The notes under the pieces are model-generated. The model made no database searches. It was not told where the DNA came from and saw nothing but the letters and a program-made list of their open reading frames with translations. 36,352 nucleotides of DNA from an uncultured Gilliamella sp. (GTDB lineage Bacteria; Pseudomonadota; Gammaproteobacteria; Enterobacterales; Orbaceae): the NCBI GenBank assembly GCA_946480175.1, contig CAMLIK010000018.1, forward strand, positions 1-36,352. Direction: 5' to 3'. The number at the start of each line of letters is the position of its first letter. Within the stretch, counting starts at the first letter, position 1. This document shows positions 15,683-29,146 of the stretch, piece after piece. Made by a program: the position numbers and the translations under genes.

Positions 15683-15736
15683 ATGAATTGTTTTTGTGTT
15701 TTCGTTACTAAACATCATCATCACCATCATTCCTGA
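15683..15736 (+). CDS. hisL: His operon leader peptide, six His codons
   Basis: 17 codons: MNCFCVFVTKHHHHHHS then TGA. Six consecutive His codons (five CAT, one CAC) directly precede the attenuator; the enteric HisL has seven. When charged tRNA-His is scarce the ribosome stalls here and favours the antiterminator. The rest of the peptide does not resemble enteric HisL, as expected since only the His run is under selection. AAAGG lies 11 bases upstream of the ATG. Confidence 0.9.
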   Translation: MNCFCVFVTKHHHHHHS

Positions 15737-15739
15737 ATA

Positions 15740-15837
15740 GTCTTCGGGCGATTGGTGCTGGAAGACAGAAGGTCTTCCGGTGATATCGCAAAAGCATTTA
15801 GAGAACCCTCGGAAGATCAGTCTTCCGAGGGTTTTTT
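15740..15837 (+). promoter_or_regulatory. Histidine attenuator (alternative RNA hairpins)
   Basis: Segments in order: GTCTTC (15740-15745), GAAGAC (15761-15766), GTCTTCCG (15772-15779), CGGAAGA (15810-15816) and TCTTCCG (15821-15827). 15740 pairs with 15761 (pause hairpin), 15761 can pair instead with 15772, 15772 can pair with 15810 (antiterminator), and 15804-15816 pairs with 15821-15833 as a perfect 13-bp stem followed by six T (terminator). This is the classical five-segment his attenuator. Confidence 0.9.
15804..15837 (+). terminator. Attenuator terminator hairpin
   Basis: Arms AACCCTCGGAAGA and TCTTCCGAGGGTT with loop TCAG, then a T run to 15837. Strongest G+C-rich stem in the region; sits 43 bp before hisG. 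Confidence 0.92.
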
Positions 15838-15879
15838 ATTTGTGGTTTATAAATTTATTTAAACAAGTTGGAGAATAAT

Positions 15880-16779
15880 ATGTTGGATAATTCACGTTTA
15901 CGTATAGCAATGCAAAAGTCGGGACGTTTAAGCGATGAGTCGAAAAAATTATTGGCTCAATGTGGCATAAAAATCAATTTGCAAGAACAACGCTTAATTG
16001 CTTTTGCCGAAAATATGCCAATTGATATTTTACGCGTTCGCGATGATGATATACCCGGACTAGTCATTGATGGCGTTGTTGATATTGGTATTGTCGGTGA
16101 GAATGTGTTAGAAGAAGAAGTTCTTGATAGACAAGCCGAAGGTGAAAACCCACAATATAAAACCTTACGTCGCCTTGATTTTGGTGGCTGTCGCTTATCA
16201 ATTGCTGCTCCTCGTGATTTTGTTTATAGAGGACCAGAATGTTTAAATAATTTACGCATTGCAACCACTTATCCTCACCTACTCCGCCGTTACCTTTCAC
16301 AATACAATGTCAATTTTAAAACCTGTCTACTTAATGGTTCTGTAGAAGTTGCACCACGAGCAGGTCTAGCCGATGTAATTTGTGATTTAGTCTCTAGTGG
16401 AGCCACATTAGAAGCTAATGGTCTACAAGAAATTGAAGTTATTTATAAATCGAAAGCTTGTTTAATTCAACGAGAAGGTGAAATGTCGCCGATGAAACAA
16501 GCATTAATCGACAAAGTAATGACCCGTATTCAAGGGGTAATTCAAGCTCGTGAATCCAAATACATTATGCTGCACGCGCCAACAGCCGTTTTAGATCAAG
16601 TCGTATCACTATTACCAGGAGCAGAAAATCCAACCATTTTACCATTAACTGGCGAACAAAATCGGGTAGCACTACATATGGTGAGTACTGAATCATTATT
16701 CTGGGAAACCATGGAAAAACTAAAAGCATTAGGTGCAAGTTCAATCCTTGTATTACCAATTGAAAAAATGATGGAGTAA
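15880..16779 (+). CDS. hisG: ATP phosphoribosyltransferase, long form
   Basis: 299 aa from the ATG at 15880, exactly the enteric length; GGAG ends 6 bases before it. The longer TTG-started frame 12 bases upstream is rejected. Catalyses the first committed step, ATP + PRPP to phosphoribosyl-ATP, and is feedback-inhibited by histidine through the C-terminal ACT-like domain present in this long (hexameric) form. Visible: [48 protein letters not shown] (PRPP loop), and the end [14 protein letters not shown], almost identical to enteric HisG. First structural gene after the attenuator. Confidence 0.98.
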   Translation: MLDNSRLRIAMQKSGRLSDESKKLLAQCGIKINLQEQRLIAFAENMPIDILRVRDDDIPGLVIDGVVDIGIVGENVLEEEVLDRQAEGENPQYKTLRRLDFGGCRLSIAAPRDFVYRGPECLNNLRIATTYPHLLRRYLSQYNVNFKTCLLNGSVEVAPRAGLADVICDLVSSGATLEANGLQEIEVIYKSKACLIQREGEMSPMKQALIDKVMTRIQGVIQARESKYIMLHAPTAVLDQVVSLLPGAENPTILPLTGEQNRVALHMVSTESLFWETMEKLKALGASSILVLPIEKMME

Positions 16780-16783
16780 TTAA

Positions 16784-18085
16784 ATGAAACTATCATATTG
16801 GCAACAATGTTCTAAAGAAAAACAAGCAGAATTACTAACTCGACCGGCAATTGCAGCTTCCGATGCTATTAGTCAAGCGGTTAACGATATCTTGGTGCAA
16901 GTTAAACAAAATGGCGATGAAGCTCTAAAAGAATTAAGTAATAAATTTGATAAAGTACAAATTAAGCAAATCAAATTAACTAAAGATGAGATAAAAACAG
17001 CAACTAGCCGTGTTAAACCAGAATTAAAACAGGCAATGCAATTAGCTGTAAGTAACATCGAAAAATTCCACCAAGCACAAGTTAGACAAACTATAACAGT
17101 GGAAACGATGCCTGGCATCAAATGTCAGTCAGTTACTAGACCAATTGATTCGGTAGGTCTGTATATACCGGGTGGTTCGGCACCTTTATTATCTACCGTA
17201 TTGATGCTAGCAATACCAGCTAAAATTGCCGGTTGTCGTAAAGTGATTTTATGTTCACCTCCACCAATTGCTGACGAGATTCTATATGCGGCAGAACTTT
17301 GTGGTGTAACAGAAATTTATCAATTGGGTGGAACACAAGCGATTGCAGCAATGGCATTAGGTACTCAATCAGTTCCTAAAGTCGATAAAATATTTGGTCC
17401 CGGTAATGCTTATGTTACCGAAGCGAAACGCCAAGTTAGCCAACGATTGGATGGCGCAGCAATAGATATGCCAGCCGGCCCGTCAGAAGTCTTGGTGATT
17501 GCTGACAGTTTTGCTAATCCAGCATTTATTGCCGCTGATCTACTTTCTCAAGCTGAACATGGCCCCGATTCACAGGTTGTACTACTTACACCAGATGAAA
17601 AGATCGCCCAAGCAGTCTCAATCGAAGTTGATAAGCAACTTGCTCAACTTTCACGTCAAGGAATTGCTGAAAAAGCGTTACAAGAGAGCCGACTTATTGT
17701 TACTAAAGATTTAGAAGAATGTGTGAATATCAGTAATCGCTATGGACCGGAGCATTTAATTATTCAAACGCAAAATGCTGATGAATTAGTTGATAAAATT
17801 AATAGCGCTGGCTCGATATTTTTAGGTGATTGGTCACCGGAATCAGCAGGTGACTATGCTTCGGGTACTAATCACGTTTTACCTACTTATGGTTATACCG
17901 CTACTTACTCGAGCCTTGGCTTAGCCGATTTTCAAAAACGTATGACAGTACAAAAATTAACTGCTGAAGGGTTAAAAGCAATCGGTAATGCTGTTGAGCT
18001 AATGGCTCAAGCTGAGCAACTTACCGCCCACAAAAATGCCGTAACAATTCGTTTAGCTAAACTTAACTCAGATTCTGAAAAATAG
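16784..18085 (+). CDS. hisD: Histidinol dehydrogenase
   Basis: 433 aa. Zn-dependent, NAD-linked oxidation of L-histidinol to histidine in two steps, the end of the pathway. Family signatures include [57 protein letters not shown] (with the zinc/catalytic His and Gln) and the C-terminal [19 protein letters not shown]. Starts 4 bp after the hisG stop and is followed without a gap by hisC. Confidence 0.98.
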   Translation: MKLSYWQQCSKEKQAELLTRPAIAASDAISQAVNDILVQVKQNGDEALKELSNKFDKVQIKQIKLTKDEIKTATSRVKPELKQAMQLAVSNIEKFHQAQVRQTITVETMPGIKCQSVTRPIDSVGLYIPGGSAPLLSTVLMLAIPAKIAGCRKVILCSPPPIADEILYAAELCGVTEIYQLGGTQAIAAMALGTQSVPKVDKIFGPGNAYVTEAKRQVSQRLDGAAIDMPAGPSEVLVIADSFANPAFIAADLLSQAEHGPDSQVVLLTPDEKIAQAVSIEVDKQLAQLSRQGIAEKALQESRLIVTKDLEECVNISNRYGPEHLIIQTQNADELVDKINSAGSIFLGDWSPESAGDYASGTNHVLPTYGYTATYSSLGLADFQKRMTVQKLTAEGLKAIGNAVELMAQAEQLTAHKNAVTIRLAKLNSDSEK

Positions 18086-19153
<1,068 letters not shown>

Positions 19154-19161
19154 GAGCAAGT

Positions 19162-20229
19162 ATGTTACAAAAATATTTATTTATCGATCGTGATGGAACA
19201 TTGATAGTTGAACCGCCTATTGATTATCAAGTTGATAGTTTTGAAAAACTTGCATTTGAACCTAATGTGATCCCAGCACTACTAAAACTACAAGCAGCTG
19301 GTTACAAATTAGTTATGGTTACCAATCAAGATGGATTAGGAACCAGCAGTTATCCGCAAGCTGATTTTGATGGACCGCATAATTTAATGATGCAAATATT
19401 CGAATCACAAGGTGTTAACTTTGAAGATGTGCTGATCTGCCCTCATTTTCCTCAAGATAATTGTGAATGTCGTAAGCCGAAAATCACCTTAGTTCTACCT
19501 TATTTAACCAGTGGTAAGTTAGATAAACAAAATAGTTACGTCATCGGTGACAGGGTCACAGATATGCAACTTGCTGAAAATATGCAAATAAAAGGATTAC
19601 AATATAATCCAGAATCACTTAATTGGAATGAAATAGCCCAACGTTTAACCACAGCAGATCGTTATGCTAAAGTTGAACGAAATACCAAAGAAACTAAAAT
19701 TTTAGTTGAAGTTTGGTTAGATAGACAAGGTGGCAGTCAAATTAATACCGGCATTGGTTTTTTTGATCACATGCTTGACCAAATCGCCACTCATGGCGGT
19801 ATCAAATTAAACATTCAAGTAGAAGGCGATTTACATATAGATGATCACCACACTATTGAAGATACTGGTCTTGCCTTAGGCGAAGCACTAAAAAAAGCAC
19901 TTGGCGATAAACGAGGTATCACTCGTTATGCATCAGTTATTCCAATGGATGAGTGTTTAGCCAAATGTGCAATGGATATTTCAGGTCGACCTTACCTCAA
20001 GTTTTCGGCGCAATTCAGTGATCCGAAAGTTGGCGATATGAGTACACAAATGGTTGAACATTTTTTCTATTCTCTAAGTTATGCGATGGCAATTACTTTA
20101 CATATTGAAACAACTGGCGACAATGACCATCACCGAATCGAAAGTTTGTTTAAAGCTTTTGCGCGTACACTTAAACAAGCGATTAAAATTGAAAGTGACA
20201 GACTACCTAGTTCGAAAGGAGTGTTATAG
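19162..20229 (+). CDS. hisB: Bifunctional histidinol-phosphatase / imidazoleglycerol-phosphate dehydratase
   Basis: 355 aa, the enteric fused form. Residues 1 to about 165 are a HAD-type phosphatase: DRDGT nucleophile (D9, D11), VTNQDG, a Cys/His zinc loop ([15 protein letters not shown]) and GDRVTD. From about 166 the dehydratase follows, with [38 protein letters not shown] and [16 protein letters not shown] metal-binding His clusters. The two steps, IGP dehydration and histidinol-phosphate hydrolysis, are not consecutive in the pathway. The GDRVT codons form a matS-like palindrome (19547-19559). Ends one base before hisH. Confidence 0.98.
   Translation: MLQKYLFIDRDGTLIVEPPIDYQVDSFEKLAFEPNVIPALLKLQAAGYKLVMVTNQDGLGTSSYPQADFDGPHNLMMQIFESQGVNFEDVLICPHFPQDNCECRKPKITLVLPYLTSGKLDKQNSYVIGDRVTDMQLAENMQIKGLQYNPESLNWNEIAQRLTTADRYAKVERNTKETKILVEVWLDRQGGSQINTGIGFFDHMLDQIATHGGIKLNIQVEGDLHIDDHHTIEDTGLALGEALKKALGDKRGITRYASVIPMDECLAKCAMDISGRPYLKFSAQFSDPKVGDMSTQMVEHFFYSLSYAMAITLHIETTGDNDHHRIESLFKAFARTLKQAIKIESDRLPSSKGVL
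19547..19559. promoter_or_regulatory. matS-like 13-bp site inside hisB
   Basis: GTGACAGGGTCAC has both matS arms (GTGAC, GTCAC) perfect and one mismatch in the three central bases (G where the consensus has Y). matS sites are bound by MatP, whose gene is in this window. The site encodes part of the conserved GDRVTD motif, so some of the pattern is forced by protein sequence. Confidence 0.4.
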
Positions 20230-22323
<2,094 letters not shown>

Positions 22324-22330
<7 letters not shown>

Positions 22331-22950
22331 CTCAACATTCCCAAATGCAAATAGACCTTAAACAGCTTGATTGGCAAAAAGTTGATAATTTAATGCCGGT
22401 TATCATACAACACTATGTTTCTGGTGAAGTGCTTATGCTTGGCTATATGAATCAAGAGGCATTAACTCAGACACAAAAGAGTGGCAAAGTAACCTTCTAT
22501 TCGCGTACCAAACAACGCTTATGGACCAAAGGTGAAACATCAGGTAACTTTTTAAATGTGGTAAGTATCTCGACCGATTGTGATAATGATACTCTACTGA
22601 TTTTAGTTAATCCAATTGGCCCTACTTGCCATACTGGAACAAATAGCTGTTTTAACAATAACCAAACTGAATGGGGCTTTTTATACGATCTAGAACAATT
22701 ACTTGGTGCTCGTAAAAATGCTGATCCTAAATCATCTTATACGGCAAAACTCTACCATGATGGTACCAAGCGTATTGCCCAAAAAGTGGGAGAAGAAGGT
22801 GTTGAAACTGCACTTGCAGCTACAGTACACGACAAAGAAGAGTTAAAAAATGAATCAGCCGATTTAATTTATCACTTATTGGTCTTACTACAAGATCAAA
22901 ATCTATCAATGCAAGATGTCATTGCTATTTTAAAAGCTAGACATAAATAA
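22324..22950 (+). CDS. hisI: Bifunctional PR-AMP cyclohydrolase / PR-ATP pyrophosphatase
   Basis: 208 aa, the fused HisIE form. The N-terminal cyclohydrolase domain has the zinc and catalytic motif segments [23 protein letters not shown] and DCDNDTLL, with [11 protein letters not shown] (metal Cys). The C-terminal pyrophosphatase has [20 protein letters not shown] and [14 protein letters not shown]. Carries out steps 2 and 3 of the pathway. Last gene of the operon, overlapping hisF; a terminator follows. Confidence 0.97.
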
Positions 22951-22957
22951 CATTAGT

Positions 22958-22989
22958 CACCAAGCATAATCTGTTGTGCTTGGTGTTTA
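22958..22989 (+). terminator. Terminator of the his operon
   Basis: CACCAAGCA (22958-22966) pairs with TGCTTGGTG (22977-22985), followed by TTT and AT-rich sequence. Ten bases after the hisI stop. Confidence 0.7.
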
Positions 22990-23015
22990 AAATTGATAAG
23001 CAAAAGATTTTCCTA

Positions 23016-23987
23016 CTACCTAACTGGTAACTTGATCCCATTAAACATAGCCTGTACTGCCACATTATTTTCACATAAGATAAGTCTATCAACTGTTTGC
23101 CTATTTAAATGTGCCGAAAACTGATTAATAAAATCATACATATAATTGCGTAGAAATAGCGAACGAGCAAAGGCAATATAAGTGGTACTATATGGAAATA
23201 TATGCCCAGCATTAAGTACCACAAAATCACTATCAGATCTTTCATTAACCGCCATTTTTGCAACAATGCCAACACCTACCCCTAACTTAACATAAGTCTT
23301 AATCAGTTCCGCATCAGTGGTACTAAAAACAATATTAGGAATTTGATTGGCTTTAATAAAAGCTTGATTCAAATCAGACCCATCATTAGAAAAGTCATAA
23401 CTGACTAAAGGATATTTAGACAATTCGTCGATAGTAATTAAACTGCTTTTAGCTAATGGATGATCTTTCATTACAATCACCGCTTGGTTCCAATGATAGC
23501 AAGGTATAGCAATCATATCATCGCTAAGTTCAGATAAATCAGTAACGATAGCAAAATCAGCTTGGCCGGTTTGCGCTTGTAAGAGACATTGCGGCGATGA
23601 TCCTTGCTCCATATGAAGTGTTATACTAGGATACTGCTGCATGAATTGCTGAATAACAATTGGTAAAGTATAACGAGCTTGAGTATAGGTTGTTGTAATG
23701 GTTAATGAACCTTGATTAGGCTGGCTAAATTCTTTAGCAATAATTTTAATATCTTGCGATTTAGTTAAAATCTCTCTAGCTAAAGCAATAATCTTCTCAC
23801 CAACTGGCGTAACTTCGGAAAGATGTTTACCGACCCGAGTAAAAATTTGCACATTGAGTTCATCTTCCAACAATTTGATCTGCTTACTGATGCCTGGTTG
23901 CGAGGTATACAGTTTTTCAGAGGTAAGTGACACATTTAGATCGTTATTGACGACCTCAACAATATAACGCAGTTGTTGCAACTTCAT
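23016..23987 (-). CDS. cysB: LysR-type regulator CysB
   Basis: 323 aa, near the 324 aa of enteric CysB. N-terminal winged helix MKLQQLRYIVEVVNNDLNVS, YTSQPGISKQIKLLEDEL, then the co-inducer domain with TTTYTQARYTLP, CYHWNQAVIV, FSTTDAELIKTYVKLGVGVGI and FLRNYMYDFI. In enterics CysB activates sulfate-assimilation genes with N-acetylserine as inducer. It lies directly downstream of topA on the same strand, as in enteric genomes, which adds support. AAAGGAG precedes the ATG. Confidence 0.93.
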   Translation of the reverse strand: MKLQQLRYIVEVVNNDLNVSLTSEKLYTSQPGISKQIKLLEDELNVQIFTRVGKHLSEVTPVGEKIIALAREILTKSQDIKIIAKEFSQPNQGSLTITTTYTQARYTLPIVIQQFMQQYPSITLHMEQGSSPQCLLQAQTGQADFAIVTDLSELSDDMIAIPCYHWNQAVIVMKDHPLAKSSLITIDELSKYPLVSYDFSNDGSDLNQAFIKANQIPNIVFSTTDAELIKTYVKLGVGVGIVAKMAVNERSDSDFVVLNAGHIFPYSTTYIAFARSLFLRNYMYDFINQFSAHLNRQTVDRLILCENNVAVQAMFNGIKLPVR

Positions 23988-24013
23988 GACAAAGGCTCCT
24001 TTAACTGTATACC

Positions 24014-24057
24014 TTTCCCTCTTTTTAAAACTATATAAAAAGTCAAAAAGAGGGAAA
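24014..24057. repeat. Inverted repeat between topA and cysB
   Basis: TTTCCCTCTTTTT (24014-24026) and AAAAAGAGGGAAA (24045-24057) are perfect 13-bp arms around an AT-rich loop, ending 26 bp before the cysB ATG. No T tract follows in either direction; it may be a terminator of topA, part of the cysB leader, or a regulator site. Confidence 0.5.
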
Positions 24058-24165
24058 TCGTAAGGTAATTCCTTTCACACTTTAGCACAAACAAAAAACA
24101 GCTTTTTATACTAAAACGATTCCTAAACCTAAGCGATTTTAAACAAAATCATCAGGTGTTCTTAC

Positions 24166-26766
24166 CTATTTTTTACTATTAACCCACTTACCATCAACGT
24201 ATTGCATTACCCAGCCAGTCGATTTGCCATTGACTTCCGAAGTAACATACTGCTGTTTACTTTTACGGCTAAATCGCACAATAGCTGGATTACCTTCTGG
24301 ATCTTGACTCGGCGCTTGCGTTAAATAAATAAATTTTTCCGGTAAACGATCTTTAAAACGTTGCAGTTCTTCAATTAGTGGTGCACGAGTTTCTCTTGAT
24401 TTCGGGAAATTATGTGCCGCTAAAAAGATACCTGAAGCACCATCTCGTAATACAAAATGTGCATCTGACTTAGTACATTTTAACTCAGGCAAATCAACAG
24501 GATCTTCTTTAGGTGGTGCTACATCACCATTTTTTAAGATCTTACGAGTGTTTTTACAATCTTGATTGGTACATCCCATATAAAGTCCAAAACGACCTGA
24601 TTTAAGATGCATTTCTGATCCACATTTTTCACATTCAATAATTGGACCTTCATAGCTTTTTACCTTAAATGTGCCTTTTTCAACCAACGAACCATCACAA
24701 ATTGGATTATTACCACAAATATGTAATTTACGCTCATTATCCAGCAAATAACTGTCCATAGCCGTATGACATTTAGGACAACGTTTAAGTGCTCTCAACG
24801 CGTCAGTTTCGGCTGTCTCTGCCTCTTCCAAGATATTTAATGTTTCATATTCTGGAATTAAGTTAATTGTTTGCTTACAACGCTCTTTAGGAGGTAATGC
24901 ATAACCCGAACAGGCTAAAAATACACCAGTGCCGGCAGTTTTAATACCCATTTCACGGCCACAATTAGGGCATTTAATTTCCGGCGTTAAAACGAGTGGA
25001 TTTAATTGCATGCCACCACTATCAGGATCTTGTTCTGCAATGGTTAAATGTTGGCTGAAATCATCAAAAAATTGATCTAAAACTTCACGCCATTCTTGTT
25101 TTTTATTGGCAATCTCATCAAGTGCATGTTCCATGCGAGCAGTAAAATCGTAACTCATTAAATCATTGAAATTTTCACTTAAGCGATCTGTGACAATTTC
25201 GCCAATTTTTTCCGCATAAAAACGACGATTATCTAATCGTACATAACCACGATCTTGAATAGTTGAGATAATCGTTGCATAAGTCGAAGGACGACCAATC
25301 TCCCGTTTTTCAAGTTCCTTAACTAATGACGCTTCGTTGTAACGAGCAGGAGGCTTAGTAAAGTGTTGATTAGGATCTAAGCCAATTAATTCCAACATAT
25401 CTTGCATAGATACTGCCGGCAACATCTTATCTTCATTATTTTTAGTTAATTGTGGTTGCACTTTTGTCCAACCATCGAAACGTAAGGTTCGACCTTTAGC
25501 TTTTAAGGTAAAATCACCCGCTTTAACTGTAATAGTTGTTGAGTTGTATTCGGCTGATGTCATTTGGCAAGCCACAAATTGACGCCAAATTAATTGATAT
25601 AATTTAGCCGCATCTACCTCAACATCGCCAAGACTATCCGCTAGAATGTTCACGTCCGATGGACGAATTGCCTCATGCGCCTCTTGCGAATTTTTCTTAC
25701 TGCTATAAACGTTAGCGGATTTAGGCAAATACTTCTCGCCGAAGTTTTGTCCAATGTAGTCCCGAACCATAGTTAACGCATCCTGACTCAAATTAGTCGA
25801 GTCGGTACGCATATAAGTAATATAACCAGCTTCATATAGGCGTTGTGCTAACATCATCGTCTTTTTAACACCAAAACCTAAACGAGTACTTGCCGCTTGT
25901 TGCAAAGTTGAAGTAATAAACGGCGCAGTTGGATTACTTTTAGTCGGTTTTTCTTCAATATTAGTAACTTGATATTGGCTTTTATTCAATTCATCCAAGG
26001 CAATATCAATAGCAACACGATCCTTAGGTTCAAACGCATCATTTTTATAATGCGTGACTTGCATAGTTAATTGCTCTTGATGAGCGGTTTTTAAATCAGC
26101 ATAAAGATCCCAGTACTCTTCAGGAATAAATGCATGAATTTCTCGCTCACGTTCAACCACTAGGCGCACCGCAACTGATTGAACACGACCAGCTGATAAG
26201 CCACGCGCGACTTTTTTCCAAAGAAGTGGTGATAACATAAAGCCAACCACACGATCCATAAATCGTCTTGCTTGTTGAGCGTTAACCCGATCCATATCCA
26301 ACATTGCTGGGTGTTTAAATGCATTTTGTATAGCAGTTTTAGTGATCTCATTAAACACAACGCGACGATACTTATCATCACTACCACCAATAACATCTTT
26401 TAGATGCCACGCGATGGCTTCCCCTTCTCTATCCAAGTCGGTTGCCAGATAAATCATATCCGCATCTTTGGCTAACTTTTTAAGTTCATCAACTACCCGT
26501 TCTTTGCCTGGTAAAATTTCATAATGTGCTTCCCAACCATTATATGGGTCAACACTCATACGATCGACTAAAATCTGTTTTTCAGATCGTTTTACTTTCT
26601 TCTCAGCTTTATCTTTGCTGTTTTTTTCATTGCGGTGACTACTACCACTTACTGGCAGATCTCGAATATGCCCCACGCTTGATTTAACCACGAAATCTTT
26701 GCCAAGGTATTTATTAATCGTTTTGGCTTTTGCTGGTGATTCCACAATAACAAGGGATTTTCCCAT
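24166..26766 (-). CDS. topA: DNA topoisomerase I
   Basis: 866 aa, type IA topoisomerase that relaxes negative supercoils. TOPRIM residues are visible: Glu9 in [12 protein letters not shown] and Asp110/Asp112/Glu114 in [13 protein letters not shown]. The catalytic tyrosine is Tyr318 in [31 protein letters not shown] and [10 protein letters not shown] are further core motifs. The C-terminus has three Cys-rich zinc ribbons ([27 protein letters not shown]) and a tail of DNA-binding repeats. Upstream of cysB, downstream of matP. Confidence 0.98.
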   Translation of the reverse strand: MGKSLVIVESPAKAKTINKYLGKDFVVKSSVGHIRDLPVSGSSHRNEKNSKDKAEKKVKRSEKQILVDRMSVDPYNGWEAHYEILPGKERVVDELKKLAKDADMIYLATDLDREGEAIAWHLKDVIGGSDDKYRRVVFNEITKTAIQNAFKHPAMLDMDRVNAQQARRFMDRVVGFMLSPLLWKKVARGLSAGRVQSVAVRLVVEREREIHAFIPEEYWDLYADLKTAHQEQLTMQVTHYKNDAFEPKDRVAIDIALDELNKSQYQVTNIEEKPTKSNPTAPFITSTLQQAASTRLGFGVKKTMMLAQRLYEAGYITYMRTDSTNLSQDALTMVRDYIGQNFGEKYLPKSANVYSSKKNSQEAHEAIRPSDVNILADSLGDVEVDAAKLYQLIWRQFVACQMTSAEYNSTTITVKAGDFTLKAKGRTLRFDGWTKVQPQLTKNNEDKMLPAVSMQDMLELIGLDPNQHFTKPPARYNEASLVKELEKREIGRPSTYATIISTIQDRGYVRLDNRRFYAEKIGEIVTDRLSENFNDLMSYDFTARMEHALDEIANKKQEWREVLDQFFDDFSQHLTIAEQDPDSGGMQLNPLVLTPEIKCPNCGREMGIKTAGTGVFLACSGYALPPKERCKQTINLIPEYETLNILEEAETAETDALRALKRCPKCHTAMDSYLLDNERKLHICGNNPICDGSLVEKGTFKVKSYEGPIIECEKCGSEMHLKSGRFGLYMGCTNQDCKNTRKILKNGDVAPPKEDPVDLPELKCTKSDAHFVLRDGASGIFLAAHNFPKSRETRAPLIEELQRFKDRLPEKFIYLTQAPSQDPEGNPAIVRFSRKSKQQYVTSEVNGKSTGWVMQYVDGKWVNSKK

Positions 26767-26795
26767 AATTAAACCTATTTATCCTGTAGTTTAAG

Positions 26796-27260
26796 TTATT
26801 TACTGTCTAAATTATCGTCAAGTAATGACAGTAAATCATCTTTAATTGTCGACACTTTACTTGCATATTGCTCTTTTTGCTCTGCATCTTCAATTAATTG
26901 CGTAATTGTTTGTGACAACGTACATCCTCGGCGTTTAGCTAAATTAGCTAATCTTTGCCAGACTAGAAATTCCAAATCAATAGACTTTTTACGTGTATTT
27001 TGTTGCTCAGCATTAAAATGCCTTTTTCGCCTTGCCCGAATGGTTTGCTTCATGCGATTATCTAAATCGGGATTTAAATGCTGCTTAATCCAGTCAACGA
27101 CAGCTGTCGGTTTGTGCTCTAATAATAGTAGTTCATTTACGGCTTGCTTGGCTGCACTCTTCTCAATATAACGAGTGATTGGTTCACCTTCTAAATGTCT
27201 TTTTACTAAATAGTGCCACTTCCAACCGCATTCAAGGTTTTCTAATTGTTGGTATTTCAT
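26796..27260 (-). CDS. matP: Macrodomain Ter protein MatP
   Basis: 154 aa from ATG at 27258-27260, where homology begins ([20 protein letters not shown]); a frame 20 codons longer is rejected. MatP binds matS sites in the terminus region and organises the Ter macrodomain. Typical stretches: [35 protein letters not shown] (ribbon-helix-helix with DNA contacts) and [19 protein letters not shown] precedes the start. In enterics matP neighbours ompA/sulA; here it neighbours topA. A matS-like site lies 11 bp upstream of the start. Confidence 0.97.
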   Translation of the reverse strand: MKYQQLENLECGWKWHYLVKRHLEGEPITRYIEKSAAKQAVNELLLLEHKPTAVVDWIKQHLNPDLDNRMKQTIRARRKRHFNAEQQNTRKKSIDLEFLVWQRLANLAKRRGCTLSQTITQLIEDAEQKEQYASKVSTIKDDLLSLLDDNLDSK

Positions 27261-27271
27261 AAGCTCACCTT

Positions 27272-27284
27272 GTGACGCTGTAAC
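27272..27284. promoter_or_regulatory. matS-like site in the matP leader
   Basis: GTGACGCTGTAAC matches the matS consensus GTGACRNYGTCAC at 12 of 13 positions (A for C at position 11). It lies 11 bp before the matP start codon, where bound MatP would be expected to interfere with expression. Confidence 0.45.
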
Positions 27285-27409
27285 TAAATACATTAGTTGT
27301 AGCATAATCTTGGCACACAATAAAGAAAATTATTGCATTTGACAAATTTTTTATAAATCTGCTATCGTTCACGCTTCACTTTGAACTTCTATTTAAGGAA
27401 TCAAAAATA

Positions 27410-29092
27410 ATGGCAAAAGCCGATGTTATTTATATTAATGGTTACATATACACTGCTGACAAATACAATACAGTTTGTGAAGCGATTGCAATTCGAAACG
27501 GCTATATTATTGCAACAGGCACCACACAAGAGATAAATAACACTCAATATATTGATAATCGCACTATAATCAATGATCTACAAGGAAAAACCATGATGCC
27601 TGGCATTATTGACGCCCATTTACATACTTTTTGGGGCGGCATGCAATTATCATCATGTAACCTAAATTATCAGAGCTTAACGGTTGATGACACTTTAGCC
27701 ATTATACAACAATATTTAGATAATGATTCCACTAAAAATAGTACCAATTGGCTACAAGTTCGAGGTTGGTTACGTCAAGAGGTATTACCAATTGGGACCG
27801 ACATAACCCGCTTTGATGTTGACAAACTTAATACCAAGCGCCCAATTATTCTATTTTCGAATGATTGTCATACACTTGTTGCTAACAGCATTGCTTTAGA
27901 TAAATTTGGACTAGACCGTAATACGCCAGAGCCTCCTGATGGCAAAATTGGACGTACTAAAGATGGCGAGTTAAATGGAATATTAGAAGATGCCCCTGCA
28001 ATGCGTGCATTTGACAGTATTTCTAAACTTACCGATGAACAAGCCGTAAACATCGCTAAATTATCACAAACTGAATTAAATAAGCAAGGGGTAACTTCAG
28101 TAATGGATGCTCGTATTACTGAAACCCAAGCCAATGCGTTTTTAAAATTACAACAACAAGATGAACTCTCAATACGGTTATTTGGTGCTCGTGAATTACC
28201 ACCTGGTGATGTCGGTTCTATTGAAGACATACCTGCTGTAATTGAGCGTGTAAAGCAGTTTGCTAAGCGTTATAACGACAAAAACTGGCAACCAAAACCG
28301 GGAATTAAAGTATCGCATACCAAATTATTTGTCGATGGTGTGATGCAAGCGCCGTTAATGACAGCACGATTACTTGAACCTTATCAATTAGAAAATGAAA
28401 AAGATCGCCTTGGTGATCTCTATTATTCCACAGAAATGCTAGACGCTTTGATACTAGAATCCTCTAAAGCAGGATTTCATCCCCATATGCATACCGTTGG
28501 TGAAGGTGCGATTGAAGTGGTTCTCAACGCGATCGATAAGATGCGAAAAGCACTGCCAGATGCAGATATTCGCCCTAGTACTGCACATAATGAACTCAGT
28601 GCTAAGCATCAATTTGTCCGTTATAAACAATTAAAAGCCAGTGTGGTATTCTCATTCCAATGGGCTGGCTGTAGCTCGGCAATGGTTGAACAATACCAAA
28701 CTCTGTTTGGTGCTGAACGTTATAATGGTTTAGAAGCCCACGGTCAATATATTGATGCCGGCGTAAACTGCGCCTTTGGTAGTGATTGGCCAATTGATCC
28801 ACTTAACGAATGGTATGATTTCCAAATCGCAATGACCCGACAAATTGACGCTGAACATCCACGCTTGAATAGCGATCGCAATTTAACAGTTATTGAAGTC
28901 CTACGATGTGCAACCATTGGTGCGGCTTACATGTTAAAACAAGATGAGTATATCGGATCTATCGAAAATGGGAAATTTGCTGATTTGATTATTTTAGACC
29001 GCAATCCATTTACCATTCCTGCAACGGATATACAAAACGTCAAAGTACTAACCACAATTGTTGGTGGCAAAACGGTTTATCAACAAACCTGA
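27410..29092 (+). CDS. YtcJ-like amidohydrolase
   Basis: 560 aa, amidohydrolase superfamily, YtcJ group (metal-dependent hydrolases of uncertain substrate). N-terminal beta domain with the ADVIYINGYIYTAD start, then metal motif DAHLH (His70 and His72), MPGI before it, HMHTVGEGAIEVVLNAI and the Asp in FGSDWPIDPLNEW. C-terminal IENGKFADLIILDRNPF closes the beta sandwich. No signal peptide, so cytosolic. AAGGA precedes the ATG. Monocistronic, flanked by a strong terminator. Confidence 0.93.
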   Translation: MAKADVIYINGYIYTADKYNTVCEAIAIRNGYIIATGTTQEINNTQYIDNRTIINDLQGKTMMPGIIDAHLHTFWGGMQLSSCNLNYQSLTVDDTLAIIQQYLDNDSTKNSTNWLQVRGWLRQEVLPIGTDITRFDVDKLNTKRPIILFSNDCHTLVANSIALDKFGLDRNTPEPPDGKIGRTKDGELNGILEDAPAMRAFDSISKLTDEQAVNIAKLSQTELNKQGVTSVMDARITETQANAFLKLQQQDELSIRLFGARELPPGDVGSIEDIPAVIERVKQFAKRYNDKNWQPKPGIKVSHTKLFVDGVMQAPLMTARLLEPYQLENEKDRLGDLYYSTEMLDALILESSKAGFHPHMHTVGEGAIEVVLNAIDKMRKALPDADIRPSTAHNELSAKHQFVRYKQLKASVVFSFQWAGCSSAMVEQYQTLFGAERYNGLEAHGQYIDAGVNCAFGSDWPIDPLNEWYDFQIAMTRQIDAEHPRLNSDRNLTVIEVLRCATIGAAYMLKQDEYIGSIENGKFADLIILDRNPFTIPATDIQNVKVLTTIVGGKTVYQQT

Positions 29093-29110
29093 TAAACCTT
29101 AAACAAATTC

Positions 29111-29142
29111 ACTACCCCGCCAATAGATCGGGGTAGTTTTTT
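29111..29142. terminator. Terminator after the amidohydrolase gene
   Basis: ACTACCCCG (29111-29119) pairs with CGGGGTAGT (29129-29137), followed by six T. Lies between convergent genes. Confidence 0.85.
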
Positions 29143-29146
29143 ATTA

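Noticed and set aside
15715-15731. CAT repeat as a microsatellite or CRISPR-like repeat
   Set aside because: It is the His codon run of the leader peptide.
27261-27320. 20-residue N-terminal extension of MatP
   Set aside because: MatP homology starts at MKYQQLEN with its own AGGTGA ribosome site.
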